Positions 16,847-25,660 of a DNA stretch of 64,000 bases are shown one piece after another (positions within the stretch are counted from its first letter, which is position 1; each line of letters starts with the position of its first letter). The position numbers and the translations under genes are program-made. Source of the DNA: Amycolatopsis acidiphila (GTDB taxonomy: Bacteria; Actinomycetota; Actinomycetes; Mycobacteriales; Pseudonocardiaceae). The DNA is taken from assembly GCF_021391495.1 (NCBI RefSeq), contig NZ_CP090063.1:3844001-3908000 (forward strand), read 5' to 3'. The notes below the pieces were generated by a model. It was not told where the DNA came from, ran no database searches, and saw only the letters and a list, made by a program, of their open reading frames with translations.

Positions 16847-17458
16847 TCAGCTTCGGGCCGCGGCATCGCGGCCTTCCGCGAAGAAGGCGGCGATGTCGGG
16901 AAGCTCGCGCAGCGCCCGGGCGGCACCGAAGGGGGCGGTCCAAAAAGGACCCTGGCGTGGCCGGTGCGGGCCGACGTAGGCATAGGGCTCGGGCGAGTAC
17001 CCGTCGCCGGGGGAGACCCCGTAGTTGATCTCGTCGACGGTGACGGCGAGATCGAAGTGCTCCGGCCACAGCACCGGTTCCCCCGCGGGCGCGAACCGCC
17101 GCAGCGCCTCCTCCCCGGCGGCGAAGGCCTCGACGGCGGCCCGTAGCGCCGTGGGATCGAGCACGATCCGCTCGTCCGGCCCGGCGCCGGAGCCGTCCTT
17201 GTACAGCCCCGCCGGCGAGCCCGCCTCGACACCGGCGGCCCGGGCGACGTCGCGGTAGGTCGCGCCCTCCAACGGAATCCGCCGGGTGCCCGCCACGAGC
17301 TGGTCGCCCTCGACGCGCAGGTCCGGTTCGAGTGTGGTGCCGAACCCGCCAGGCGTGGCGCGCAACCTGATCCGCCCCGACGCCCGGTGCTGCGGGCCGG
17401 CGAGCACCAGTTCGGCGATGCCGTGCAGCGACCGGAGAGTCGCTTCCGTCGCGTTCAT
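16847..17458 (-). CDS. Conserved hypothetical protein
   Basis: A 203-residue soluble protein without signal peptide or membrane segment. I do not recognise a named domain. The first half is beta-rich (RIRLRATPGGFGTTLEPDLRVEG) and the second half carries VLWPEHFDLAVTVDEINYGVSPGD and PFWTAPFGAARALREL. Its codon use matches its neighbours and it has a terminator directly downstream, so it is a real gene. It is divergent from the MBL-fold hydrolase. Confidence 0.75.
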   Translation of the reverse strand: MNATEATLRSLHGIAELVLAGPQHRASGRIRLRATPGGFGTTLEPDLRVEGDQLVAGTRRIPLEGATYRDVARAAGVEAGSPAGLYKDGSGAGPDERIVLDPTALRAAVEAFAAGEEALRRFAPAGEPVLWPEHFDLAVTVDEINYGVSPGDGYSPEPYAYVGPHRPRQGPFWTAPFGAARALRELPDIAAFFAEGRDAAARS

Positions 17459-17696
17459 CGGGTTTCCTCCCTCTCCACACTGCGGTCCAACCTAGCCGGG
17501 CCCCAGGAGGCGTGACGGTGTCCGCGGCGATGTCCCAGCTCGGTAATCACCCGGACCGCTTTCACCGTGCGGATCACCCGTTTCCGCACGGTGGGCTCCG
17601 CCTGCCCGGTGGCGACCGCAGGTCGCCGACGGCGCCCGGCTCGCGGTGGTGCTCGCGCTCACCCACCCGATGCTCTCCCGCGCCCGCGTCGCTCAG

Positions 17697-17702
17697 TACG
17701 GT
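17697..17702 (+). promoter_or_regulatory. Minus-10 box of a likely leaderless MBL transcript
   Basis: TACGGT ends 7 nt before the ATG at 17710, the spacing expected when transcription starts at the start codon. There is no Shine-Dalgarno sequence, which also favours this start over upstream ones. Confidence 0.5.
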
Positions 17703-17709
17703 GAGCGCC

Positions 17710-18633
17710 ATGGGACCGGACGCGGCGCAGCTGCGGGAAGTCGTTGACGGCGTGTACGCGTGGGTGCAGCCGGACGGCACCTGGTGGGTCAACAACGCGG
17801 GCGCGATCGCCGGCACGGGCGGCACGATCTTGGTCGACACCTGCGCGACCGCCGAGCGGACCCGCCGCTTCCTCGCCGCCGTCGCCGCCGCGACCGGGGA
17901 CGACCCGCCGCGCTGGGCGGTCAACACCCACCAGCACGGCGACCACACCTACGGCAACAGCCTGCTGCCGGCCTCGACCGTGCTGATCGGGCACGAGGCG
18001 ATGCGCGCCGCGCTCCTGGCGGACCCCATGATCGAGGGCTGCCCGCCGTTCTGGTCCCCGCTGCCGGACTGGGGCCCGGTGACCCGCCGCGTGCCCGACA
18101 CCGTGCTGCGCTCGGAGCTGACCCTGCACACCGGCGCGCGGCGGGTGGAGCTGCGCCATCCCGGCTATCCGGTGCACACGCCCGGCGACGTGGTGGTGTG
18201 GCTGCCGGCGGAACGGGTGCTGTTCACCGGCGACCTGCTGTTCCACGGGCTCACCCCGATGATGGCCATGGGCTCGGGCGAGGGCGCGCTGCGGTCGTTG
18301 GACTGGCTGGGCTCGTTCGGCGCCGAGCACGTCGTGCCCGGGCACGGGCCGGTGTTCGGCGCGGCGGAACTGCCCGGGGTGCTCGCCCAGCACGAGCGCT
18401 ACTACCGCTTGGTGCTCGAGACCGCCGCGGCCGGCAGGCGGGACGGGCTGACGCCGCTGGCGGCGGCCCGGCGATGTGACCTCGGCGAGTTCGCGGCCTG
18501 GCCCGACAGCGAACGGCTCGTGCTCAACCTGCACCGCGAGTACGCGCTCGCCGACGGCCGGGACACCGACCTGATCGCCGCGCTCACCGACGCCACCACC
18601 TGGAACCACGGCCCCCTGCACACCTCGGTCTAG
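17710..18633 (+). CDS. MBL-fold metallohydrolase
   Basis: A 307-residue metallo-beta-lactamase-fold enzyme. The zinc motif HxHxDH is intact (NTHQHGDHTYG near residue 77), with further ligands in RVLFTGDLLFHG and VVPGHGPVFG. The spacing resembles the glyoxalase II/SoxH-like branch rather than true beta-lactamases. The start was set by the leaderless promoter box. Its TAG stop shares the palindromic CTAG with the stop of the convergent CYTH-CHAD gene. Substrate unknown. Confidence 0.88.
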   Translation: MGPDAAQLREVVDGVYAWVQPDGTWWVNNAGAIAGTGGTILVDTCATAERTRRFLAAVAAATGDDPPRWAVNTHQHGDHTYGNSLLPASTVLIGHEAMRAALLADPMIEGCPPFWSPLPDWGPVTRRVPDTVLRSELTLHTGARRVELRHPGYPVHTPGDVVVWLPAERVLFTGDLLFHGLTPMMAMGSGEGALRSLDWLGSFGAEHVVPGHGPVFGAAELPGVLAQHERYYRLVLETAAAGRRDGLTPLAAARRCDLGEFAAWPDSERLVLNLHREYALADGRDTDLIAALTDATTWNHGPLHTSV

Positions 18634-20150
18634 CGGAGCAGGGCGCCGAAGCGGCCCGCGTCGGCGAGGAAAACCGCCAGCGCGGCCGTCAGCTCGCGGC
18701 GCGCCTCGTGCTGGCGCCGGACGAACCCGGCGAGCAGCTCACCCATCGCGAGCAGTGTCGCGGCCGGTGGCGGGCCGCCCGCGAGCATCTCCCCGGCGTG
18801 CGTCCGCAGGGTCTCGGCCTGCACCTCGCCGTCCTGGAACGCGCCGAGCACGTCCTGCAGCCGTTTGAGGTCCCCGAGCACGACCCGGTGCACCGCCGGG
18901 TCGCACAGCGGCCGGAACACCTCCAGCGCGTAGCGCAGTTCCTTGCACCGCTTGCGCAGGTCGTGCACCTGCTCGGCCGGGGAGCCGGGGGTGGTCGCCG
19001 CGGCCTGTGTCGTGACGCGTTTCGTCAAGCGCCGCAACCGGTTCGCGGCCAGCTGGTCCACTGTGGTCTTCGACCGGCCGGACTCGGCCACCCCGGTGAG
19101 CGCGGCGCGCCAGCTGTCGATCGCCCGCACGAACCGCTGGGAGCGCAGACCGCGGACGAGCGCCTTCCGCTCGGCGTCGCGCCGCTGCCGCAGATGCGTG
19201 CCGAACGGCGCGAGGTCGACCGGCTCGCCGACGGTCAGGCTCGCCGCGAGGGCGTCGAACTCCAGCAGGTACACGTCGAGGTCGCGGGTCGGGCTGGTCA
19301 GCTCGCCCAGGTCCTTGAACCGCTGCGCGTACCGGCGGGCGAGCTCGCCGGGCAGCACGTCCCCGGCGATCTTGAGCAGGGAGCGGGTGCGGCGCACGCC
19401 GACCCGCAGCTCGTGCAGGAACTCCGGGTCGATGTCGTCGACCGCGCCCTCGACGTTCGCGGTGACCTCCTCGGCGAACCCGAGCAGCGCCGTCGCCACC
19501 GCCGCGTCCGCGGGCATCCCGGCGGTGATCCGGAAGCGCGGCGGCTTCGCCGGCAGCCCGCACGCGGCGAGCAGGTTCTCGTAGACCGTGCCTTCGCCGG
19601 TCTCGAACTCGCCGGCCGCCAGCAGCGTCCGCACGATCCACTTGGCGTCGCGGCGCCGCCCGGGCGCGGGGGTCAGGGTCACGCGCACCACCGGCGCGGT
19701 CCGGACCGGGTGCACCGTCGTGGCCTCGGCCCAGTCGAGCCGGGCCGCCTCCTCGCCGTCGCCGTCGCAGAGCACGAGTGCGCGTGACGTGGTGCGGCTG
19801 CGGATCTTGGGGGCGATCGCGCGGACCCACATCGCGTCGGCGACCGCGTCCCGCACCGGCCCTTCGGGCAGTGCTTCCGCCCGTGCGGGCCAGGCCGGCG
19901 GCTCGGTGAGCTTGACCGCGTCCGGGCCGAGCACGAGCGACCCGGGCCCGGCGGCGCCTTCGTGGGTCAGCACGAGTCCCCGCCGCCGCAACCGCCAGTC
20001 CGCCGTGTCCAGATAGGACGCCGTCCGCACCCGGCGCGGCCCCGGGACGAGCTGGTAGCGCGCGGTGAGCGGGGCGAGCGCGCGCAGGAGCCCGGCGGGT
20101 TCGCCGCGGGTCGGGCGGCCGCGCCAGCGCAGCGTCACGTCGGTCGGCAC
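18630..20150 (-). CDS. CYTH and CHAD domain protein
   Basis: A ~506-residue protein from the GTG at 20150. Residues ~1-200 form a CYTH (triphosphate tunnel) domain with alternating charged strands such as RYQLVPGPRRVRTASYLDTADWRLRRRGLVL. Residues ~220-505 form a CHAD domain: an all-helical, His/Arg/Lys-rich bundle including DPEFLHELRVGVRRTRSLLK and EQVHDLRKRCKELRYALEVF, thought to bind inorganic polyphosphate. The reading frame stays open upstream of 20150, but that part looks like the antisense of neighbouring DNA. A role in polyphosphate or triphosphate handling is known for the family, not shown here. Confidence 0.88.
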   Translation of the reverse strand: MPTDVTLRWRGRPTRGEPAGLLRALAPLTARYQLVPGPRRVRTASYLDTADWRLRRRGLVLTHEGAAGPGSLVLGPDAVKLTEPPAWPARAEALPEGPVRDAVADAMWVRAIAPKIRSRTTSRALVLCDGDGEEAARLDWAEATTVHPVRTAPVVRVTLTPAPGRRRDAKWIVRTLLAAGEFETGEGTVYENLLAACGLPAKPPRFRITAGMPADAAVATALLGFAEEVTANVEGAVDDIDPEFLHELRVGVRRTRSLLKIAGDVLPGELARRYAQRFKDLGELTSPTRDLDVYLLEFDALAASLTVGEPVDLAPFGTHLRQRRDAERKALVRGLRSQRFVRAIDSWRAALTGVAESGRSKTTVDQLAANRLRRLTKRVTTQAAATTPGSPAEQVHDLRKRCKELRYALEVFRPLCDPAVHRVVLGDLKRLQDVLGAFQDGEVQAETLRTHAGEMLAGGPPPAATLLAMGELLAGFVRRQHEARRELTAALAVFLADAGRFGALLR

Positions 20151-20279
20151 AGCGGCTGTCCCCAGGGTCGATGGCAGGACTGGCCAGTATAGGCGAGGCG
20201 GAACGGGCCCCCTTGCCGTAACGGCCGGGGCCCGCGCGCGACTACCGGACGCGACGTCCGTTCCCCGAGGGGGTAGGCC

Positions 20280-21152
20280 ATGACGCTGACTCTCATCAAA
20301 GGCTCCTACCGGATCATCGGCGCGTCCCCGGACGGCGACTCGGTGCGCTTCTATCCCGACGACCCGGCCGCGTTCACCAAGGCGGGGCTGCGGGTCCGGC
20401 TCAACTCCCGCGGCGGGGTGCAGCTGCGCCTCGACGGCATCGACGCGCTGGAAACCCACTACCAGGCCCAGAACCACGGCGGGCAGTGGCGCCAGCCCGT
20501 CGCTCCCGCGCAGGACGCGGCCACCGGCCTGCTGTCCCACCTGGGTTTCCGCACGGTCGAGCGGGACGAGGACGGCACGGTGACGGCGGCGACGCCCGAG
20601 CAGGTGCCGGGGCACATCCTGACCCGCTTCGCCGACAAGTACGGGCGCGCCGTGGCGTTCGCGTTCCCCGGGCAGCGCTCGGGCCGGACCGCCGACGGTG
20701 GCCAGGTGCGCCTCGACGTGCGCGGGCTGCGGCCGTCGGCCAACTACGCGCTGCTCCAGGCAGGGCTGGTGTATCCGACGTTCTACTCGCTGCTCTACGT
20801 CGACCTGCGCGAGGCGATGGCGAGCGCGGCGGTCGCGGCACGCGACGCGGGCAAGGGGTTGTGGGCGGCGGACGTGACGGCGGGCGGGTTCCGGCTGAAG
20901 TCACGCACGCAGCTGCGCGACGAGCTGGTGATCCTGCCGAAGCTGTTCCGCAGGCTGGTGGACTACCTCGGCCTGGACGAGACCGGCGGCGTGTCGCTGT
21001 CGGGGTTCGCCGACTACCTCGACACCCGCGACGACCGGCTGTTCACCGTGCCCGACGGGCATTCGACCGAACTCGAGACCCTGGTGAAGGTGCGTCGGCA
21101 GAGCATCGAGCTGACCGTCGCGCCCGAACAGATCGTGTTCGACGAAGGCTGA
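20280..21152 (+). CDS. Thermonuclease (SNase)-like protein
   Basis: A 290-residue protein resembling staphylococcal-nuclease-fold enzymes: GSYRIIGASPDGDSVRFYPDD, then VQLRLDGIDALETHY (the VRLxGIDAPE-like strand), ADKYGRAVAFAF (KYGR, usual YGR motif) and NYALLQAGLVYPTFY (the LLxxGLA-like helix), ending with AAVAARDAGKGLW. It lacks a signal peptide, so it appears cytoplasmic. The C-terminal ~80 residues are extra. It starts after GAGGGGGTAGGCC, a weak ribosome site, and converges with the NagZ-like gene. Nuclease activity is inferred from fold only. Confidence 0.7.
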   Translation: MTLTLIKGSYRIIGASPDGDSVRFYPDDPAAFTKAGLRVRLNSRGGVQLRLDGIDALETHYQAQNHGGQWRQPVAPAQDAATGLLSHLGFRTVERDEDGTVTAATPEQVPGHILTRFADKYGRAVAFAFPGQRSGRTADGGQVRLDVRGLRPSANYALLQAGLVYPTFYSLLYVDLREAMASAAVAARDAGKGLWAADVTAGGFRLKSRTQLRDELVILPKLFRRLVDYLGLDETGGVSLSGFADYLDTRDDRLFTVPDGHSTELETLVKVRRQSIELTVAPEQIVFDEG

Positions 21153-21153
21153 C

Positions 21154-22284
21154 TCAGCACGCCCGCTTCGCCGGCAGGACCCGGTGCAGCGCCTCGTCGA
21201 CACGCGCGGCGGGCAGCTCCCCGGAAGCCAGTGCCTGCGCCAGGCGGTCCAGCACCGGGCCCACGTTCCCGCCGGAGGACCACAGCGCCTGGTCGGCCCC
21301 GGCGAGCAGGGCGTGCAGCACGGCGTCGGGCAGGGGGTAGCTGGCGGTGATCGCCCGCATCGCGCCGAGGTCGTCGGTGAGCACGGGCCCGGTGAAGTGG
21401 TAGTCGGTGCGCAGCAGCTGGTACGCCGCGGGCGAGAGCGACGCGGGCTGCCCGCCGGTCAGGCCCGGCACGGTGAGGTGCCCGACCATGACCTCCCCGC
21501 CGGCGAAGTCGCTGACGGCTTCGTAGGGCACGAGGTCGTTGCCGCGCAGGGACGACAGCGGCGGGGTGGTCACCGCTCCCTGGTGCGAGTCGCCCTGCGC
21601 GTGCCCGTGCCCGGGGAAGTGCTTGAACACCGGGGTCACCCCGCCGTCGCGCAACCCGGCGGCGAACGCGAGGCCGTAGTCGCGGGCCTTGACGGGATCG
21701 CTGCTGAACGAGCGGTCGCCGATCGGGCCGTCGTCGGGCTGGGAGCTGACGTCGAGGCTGGGGGCGAAGTCGACGGTGACGCCGCGGGCCCGCAGCTGCC
21801 TGCCGCGCTCGCTCCCGGCCGCGCGGACCTGCTCGACGGTCATCGTCCGGGCCAGCCGGCGGGCGCTGGGCATCGGGCCGTCGAGCTGGTCGATGCGCTG
21901 GACGCGGCCGCCCTCCTCGTCGACGGCGACCGACAGGCCCCACCGCGCGGCCCGCTGGATGGGCTCGAGGGCGTTGTCGCGCAACAGGTTCGTCGCGTTG
22001 CCGCCGATGAACACGCCGCCGACCTGTGCGCTGCGCACGACGTTCAGCGCGGCGGCGGGATCGCTCGGGCTGACGCCGACGAACAGCAGCTGGGCCAGCC
22101 GCTCGCGGGGTGTCATCTGGGCGATCACGCCCGCACACGCGTCGGCGGGCGGGGTGGCGCTGGGGCTCGCGGCGCTCGACGGTGCGGCCGGGGCCGGTGG
22201 CACGCTCGCCGGTCGCGGGGTGCTTCCGCAGCCGACGAGCAGTGTGGCCGTCAGGGCAAGGCTGGTGGCGATCCGGGACTTCAT
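21154..22284 (-). CDS. Glycoside hydrolase family 3 lipoprotein (NagZ-like)
   Basis: A 376-residue exported lipoprotein with lipobox LVGC (Cys19) and a proline/alanine/serine linker of ~35 residues. The GH3 barrel carries the KHFPGHGHAQGD motif near residue 220 and the nucleophile aspartate in VLTDDLGAMRAI near 305. Most like beta-N-acetylhexosaminidases that cleave muropeptide or chitin sugars at the cell surface. ATG 22284 is fixed by the signal peptide. It is divergent from the M24 peptidase gene. Confidence 0.88.
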   Translation of the reverse strand: MKSRIATSLALTATLLVGCGSTPRPASVPPAPAAPSSAASPSATPPADACAGVIAQMTPRERLAQLLFVGVSPSDPAAALNVVRSAQVGGVFIGGNATNLLRDNALEPIQRAARWGLSVAVDEEGGRVQRIDQLDGPMPSARRLARTMTVEQVRAAGSERGRQLRARGVTVDFAPSLDVSSQPDDGPIGDRSFSSDPVKARDYGLAFAAGLRDGGVTPVFKHFPGHGHAQGDSHQGAVTTPPLSSLRGNDLVPYEAVSDFAGGEVMVGHLTVPGLTGGQPASLSPAAYQLLRTDYHFTGPVLTDDLGAMRAITASYPLPDAVLHALLAGADQALWSSGGNVGPVLDRLAQALASGELPAARVDEALHRVLPAKRAC

Positions 22285-22386
22285 GGGCTCCTGAGGTTGT
22301 GCGGCAGGCCCCGGGGAGTCTAAAGGCCACCGCCCGTTGTCGCGCCACGCGGCGCGGCCCTCGGCCGACGATCGCGTCCCGGCGGC

Positions 22387-22392
22387 TACTCT
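22387..22392 (+). promoter_or_regulatory. Minus-10 box of leaderless M24 peptidase transcript
   Basis: TACTCT lies 6 nt before the ATG at 22399, with no ribosome binding site between, matching the leaderless pattern seen elsewhere in the window. Confidence 0.5.
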
Positions 22393-22398
22393 TCGGAT

Positions 22399-23544
22399 AT
22401 GTCGCGCCGTTCTCCACAGAGCCCGCCCCTCGACCCGACGATCCTGCGCTCCCGGCTGGAGCGCGCGCGGAAGGCGACAGCGGGCGCCGAGACCGACGCG
22501 CTGCTCATCGCCCCGGGCTCGGACCTGCGGTATCTGCTCGGCGAAGCGGGCGGCTCCTTCGAACGGCTGACCACGCTCGTGCTGCCCGCCGACGGCGTCC
22601 CGGCGCTGGTCGTGCCGAAGCTCGAGGCCCCCGGCTACGCCCACGTGCCCACCGACGAGCTCGGCGTCGAGCTGATCACCTGGGTCGACGGCGAGAACCC
22701 CTACCGCATGGTCGCCGACCGGCTCGGCCGGACCGGGCGGGTCGCCGTCAGCGACAACACCATGGCCCTGCACGTGCTCGCGTTCCGCGACGCGCTCGGC
22801 CGCGCCGAGCAGACCCTCGCCGGCCCGGTCGTGCGCGAGCTGCGGATGCGCAAGGACGCTGCCGAGGTCGACGCGCTGCGTCGCGCCGGTGCCGCGATCG
22901 ACCGCGTGCACGCTCGGATGGGCGAATGGCTGCGGCCGGGCCGCACGGAGGCCCAGGTCGGCGCGGACATCGCCGACGCGATCGTGGCGGAGGGCCACGC
23001 GCTCGCCGACTTCGTGATCGTCGGCTCCGGGCCCAACGGTGCCAGCCCGCACCACGACGTGTCCGGGCGCGTCATCGAACCCGGCGACGTCGTGGTGATC
23101 GACATCGGCGGGCCGATCCCGGAGGGCTACAACTCCGACTCCACCCGCACCTATGCCGTGGGCGAGCCGCGCGACGCGGACGTGACCGAAACCTACGCGG
23201 TGCTGCAGCGCGCGCAGCGGGCCGCGGTCGAGGCGGTGCGCCCGGGCGTCACGGCGCAGGAGGTCGACGCGGCGGCCCGCGACCTGATCACCGATGCGGG
23301 CTTCGGCGAGTTCTTCATCCACCGCACCGGGCACGGCATCGGGCTCGACGTGCACGAGGAGCCCTACATCGTCGGCGGCAACACGCTGCCGCTGGAGCCG
23401 GGGATGGCCTTCAGCGTCGAGCCGGGCATCTACCAGCCGGGCCGCTGGGGCGCCCGGATCGAGGACATCGTCGTGGTCACCGCGGACGGGGCGGAGTCAC
23501 TCAACAACCAGCCGCACGAGCTCGTCGTGCTGGATCCCGCGTGA
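22399..23544 (+). CDS. M24 family metallopeptidase (Xaa-Pro peptidase type)
   Basis: A 381-residue two-domain protein: an N-terminal creatinase-like domain (to ~150) and a pita-bread catalytic domain. All five metal ligands are visible: VIDIGG (Asp), NSDSTRT (Asp), HRTGHGIGLDVHE (His), AFSVEPGIY (Glu) and ARIEDIV (Glu). It would cleave peptides before proline or a related bond. The next gene, an Lrp regulator, starts in an overlapping GTGA, so the pair is co-transcribed. Confidence 0.92.
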   Translation: MSRRSPQSPPLDPTILRSRLERARKATAGAETDALLIAPGSDLRYLLGEAGGSFERLTTLVLPADGVPALVVPKLEAPGYAHVPTDELGVELITWVDGENPYRMVADRLGRTGRVAVSDNTMALHVLAFRDALGRAEQTLAGPVVRELRMRKDAAEVDALRRAGAAIDRVHARMGEWLRPGRTEAQVGADIADAIVAEGHALADFVIVGSGPNGASPHHDVSGRVIEPGDVVVIDIGGPIPEGYNSDSTRTYAVGEPRDADVTETYAVLQRAQRAAVEAVRPGVTAQEVDAAARDLITDAGFGEFFIHRTGHGIGLDVHEEPYIVGGNTLPLEPGMAFSVEPGIYQPGRWGARIEDIVVVTADGAESLNNQPHELVVLDPA

Positions 23545-24005
23545 CCGGGACGGGGCCGCTGGAGCCGCTGGACCAGGCGATCGCGCGTGAGCTCGCGGTG
23601 GACGGGCGGTGCAGCTTCACCGACCTGGCCGAACGGGTCGGGTTGTCGGTCTCCGCGGTGCACCAGCGCGTGCGGCGGCTGGAGCAGCGCGGGGTCATCC
23701 GCGGCTACACCGCGCAGCTCGACGGGGAGCTCATCGGGCTGCCGCTCACGGCGCTGATCTCGCTGACCCCGAACGACCCCGCCGCGCCGGACGACTACCC
23801 GCAGCGCATCCAGCACATCACCGAGATCGAGTCCTGCTACTCGGTGGCGGGGGACGAGTCCTACATCCTGCTGGTCCGGGTGGCCTCGCCGCGGGCGCTG
23901 GAGGACCTGCTGCGACGGATCCGCGAGTCGGCGAAGGTCTCCACCCGCACCACGGTGGTGCTCTCGACCCCGTTCGAGGGCCGCACGCCGACGCTGTCCT
24001 CCTAG
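23541..24005 (+). CDS. Lrp/AsnC-family transcriptional regulator
   Basis: A 154-residue regulator from an overlapping GTG start. The N-terminal HTH is clear (LDQAIARELAVDGRCSFTDLAERVGLSVSAVHQRVRRLEQRGVI), followed by the RAM effector domain (SCYSVAGDESYILLVRVASPRALEDLLRRI). It would sense an amino acid and probably regulates its own operon with the peptidase, linking peptide breakdown to amino acid supply. Confidence 0.92.
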   Translation: MTGTGPLEPLDQAIARELAVDGRCSFTDLAERVGLSVSAVHQRVRRLEQRGVIRGYTAQLDGELIGLPLTALISLTPNDPAAPDDYPQRIQHITEIESCYSVAGDESYILLVRVASPRALEDLLRRIRESAKVSTRTTVVLSTPFEGRTPTLSS

Positions 24006-24017
24006 CCGCATCAGGAG

Positions 24018-24023
24018 TACGGT
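24018..24023 (+). promoter_or_regulatory. Minus-10 box for the toxin-antitoxin operon
   Basis: TACGGT sits 7 nt before the antitoxin ATG and overlaps the region where an autoregulating RHH antitoxin would bind. It is 12 bp after the end of the Lrp gene. Confidence 0.45.
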
Positions 24024-24030
24024 AAAAGGT

Positions 24031-24261
24031 ATGGCAACACGGAAGGTGACGCTCTCGCTCGACGCCTCGGCGATCGAGTACGCCGAGCGCGCCGCGAAGG
24101 CACACGGGTTGTCGCTGTCGTCGTGGCTGTCGAAGGCCGCGCGCCGCGAAGCCGTCCGCACCGGATACCGGGCCCGCCCGGCCGCCGACCCGGAGAAACT
24201 GGCGAAGGCCGACGAGGCCGAGGTCGCGGCGGCGGAGAAGGAGCTGCGTGCGGAAGGGTGA
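24031..24261 (+). CDS. Small ribbon-helix-helix-like antitoxin
   Basis: A 76-residue protein. The N-terminus reads as an RHH/CopG-like fold: a short strand KVTLSLD, helix SAIEYAERAAKAHG and helix SLSSWLSKAARREA. The acidic tail (KADEAEVAAAEKEL) is the usual toxin-neutralising segment. It overlaps the MazF-like gene by 14 bp. Antitoxin function is inferred from size, architecture and partner. Confidence 0.75.
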   Translation: MATRKVTLSLDASAIEYAERAAKAHGLSLSSWLSKAARREAVRTGYRARPAADPEKLAKADEAEVAAAEKELRAEG

Positions 24262-24547
24262 GGTCTGGGCCTACCGTCCGCCGACGCAGCCCGCCCGGGA
24301 GCGCACGGTGCTCCTGTTGTCCTCCGACGGGGTGAACGAGTCCGACCGGCCGTGGCTGCTGGGCACCGAACTGCTCGAGCAGGACCCGCAGGACATCCTC
24401 GGGGTGCCGCTGGACTCCCGGTTCTGGGTCTCGACGCTGTTCCTCACCCGCCTCTACCGCCCCTGGCTGCGCGAGCGGGTCGCGGAGATCGACCAGGCCA
24501 CCCAGGAGCAGATCGACGCGGCCCTGCGCGCGGCGCTGGACCTCTAG
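24248..24547 (+). CDS. MazF/PemK-like toxin
   Basis: A 99-residue protein opening with the family signature RKGEVWAY and continuing with RTVLLLSSDGVNESDRPWLLGTEL, a MazF-type beta-barrel pattern. MazF toxins are usually mRNA interferases. The C-terminal helix is acidic and longer than typical. The GTG start lies inside the antitoxin gene, so translation is coupled. Its end overlaps the convergent SGNH gene by 4 bp. Divergent enough from canonical MazF that RNase activity needs proof. Confidence 0.72.
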   Translation: MRKGEVWAYRPPTQPARERTVLLLSSDGVNESDRPWLLGTELLEQDPQDILGVPLDSRFWVSTLFLTRLYRPWLRERVAEIDQATQEQIDAALRAALDL

Positions 24548-25629
24548 CCGGGCGTGGCGACGCTCGCCGCGGCGTGGAGGTTGCCGTCGGAGCCGGACAG
24601 GCACGCGGCCGAGGGCAGCGCGGTGGCGAGGAACTCGGTGAGGCACCGGCCGATCTCGGCGTGGCCGTTCGCGTTGGGGTGGAACGACTCCTGCAGCGCA
24701 TGGCTCGCCCTGTCGGCGTCGGCGAGGTCGTTGAGCTGCAGGGTGAGCCTGCTGAACCACTCCTTGCCCGCGTCGGCGCCGCCGCTGCACGCCTCGTGCC
24801 CGCGGCCCGCGCGCGAAAGGTCCAGGAACCGTGCGCCGGTCTGGGTCGCGGCGCGCGCGAGGCCCGCGGAAAGCGCTGTCACGCCCTCGTCGCGCACCCA
24901 CCGCAGGTCCTCGGTGCGGAACGGGCAGCCGTTGAGGTTCTGCAGGTCGGGCGCGATGTCCGGGCCGATCGGCGCGGCGTAGGACTGCAGCACCAGCTGG
25001 TAGTCCCCCGGCTCGTACCCGGCGCGCGCGAGGACCGTCTTGACGTCCGCGACCGCGCCCACCACCTTCGGCACCATCGCGTCGATCCGGTTCTGCCAGG
25101 TCGCCCTGATCGCGTTGCTGCACGGGGCGTTGCCCGCCAGGAACCACGCCTGGAAGCAGTCCGAGATCAGCGCGGAGAAGTGCGGGTCGTCGTTCGCGCC
25201 GACGGCGATCACCACCACGGCGACCCGGTGGTCCTTCAGCAGCCCGGCCAGCTGCCCGGCCTGCGAGGGCTCGGTCCACTGCTTGACGTCGCCGAGCGCG
25301 ACCTGCCCGGCGGGCGCCCCGGAGCAGGCGAGGTTGACCTTCGCGGCGATGCCCGGCACGTCGGTGTCGAACACCGTCGCCTTCGGCGAGCGGTGACACC
25401 AGTCGCCCCCGGTGCCGTTGGTGTCCGCGGTGTAGTCGCCCGCCCCCTCGCCGGACAGGGTGCTGTCGCCCATCGTGACGATCGTGAGCGGGCCGGTGCC
25501 GGGCGGGCCCGGGCGCCGCACCGGTCCGGGCGGCGTGCCGGGGCCGGAGAACACGAAGATCGCGATGAGACCCACGACGAACAGCAGGACGCCCCCGCCG
25601 ATCCACCACCGATACCGTCGCATCGCCAT
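24544..25629 (-). CDS. Membrane-anchored SGNH/GDSL hydrolase
   Basis: A 361-residue protein. An N-terminal membrane anchor (WWIGGGVLLFVVGLIAIFVF, residues ~8-27) precedes a proline-rich linker and an extracytoplasmic SGNH hydrolase: block I TMGDSTLSGEGAGDY (nucleophile Ser), block III VIAVGANDDP (Asn) and block V SFHPNANGHAEI (His). Several cysteines suggest disulfides. Likely an esterase/lipase acting on envelope or external esters. It is preceded by 31 bp of non-coding DNA before the ABC exporter operon on the same strand. Confidence 0.87.
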   Translation of the reverse strand: MAMRRYRWWIGGGVLLFVVGLIAIFVFSGPGTPPGPVRRPGPPGTGPLTIVTMGDSTLSGEGAGDYTADTNGTGGDWCHRSPKATVFDTDVPGIAAKVNLACSGAPAGQVALGDVKQWTEPSQAGQLAGLLKDHRVAVVVIAVGANDDPHFSALISDCFQAWFLAGNAPCSNAIRATWQNRIDAMVPKVVGAVADVKTVLARAGYEPGDYQLVLQSYAAPIGPDIAPDLQNLNGCPFRTEDLRWVRDEGVTALSAGLARAATQTGARFLDLSRAGRGHEACSGGADAGKEWFSRLTLQLNDLADADRASHALQESFHPNANGHAEIGRCLTEFLATALPSAACLSGSDGNLHAAASVATPG

Positions 25630-25660
25630 GAAGTCTACGGAGGCGCGGGTGAGGCGGTGA

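Noticed and set aside
20151..20615. N-terminal extension of the CYTH-CHAD gene
   Set aside because: The added residues antisense the nuclease-like gene and precede the first CYTH strand; GTG 20150 gives the usual length.
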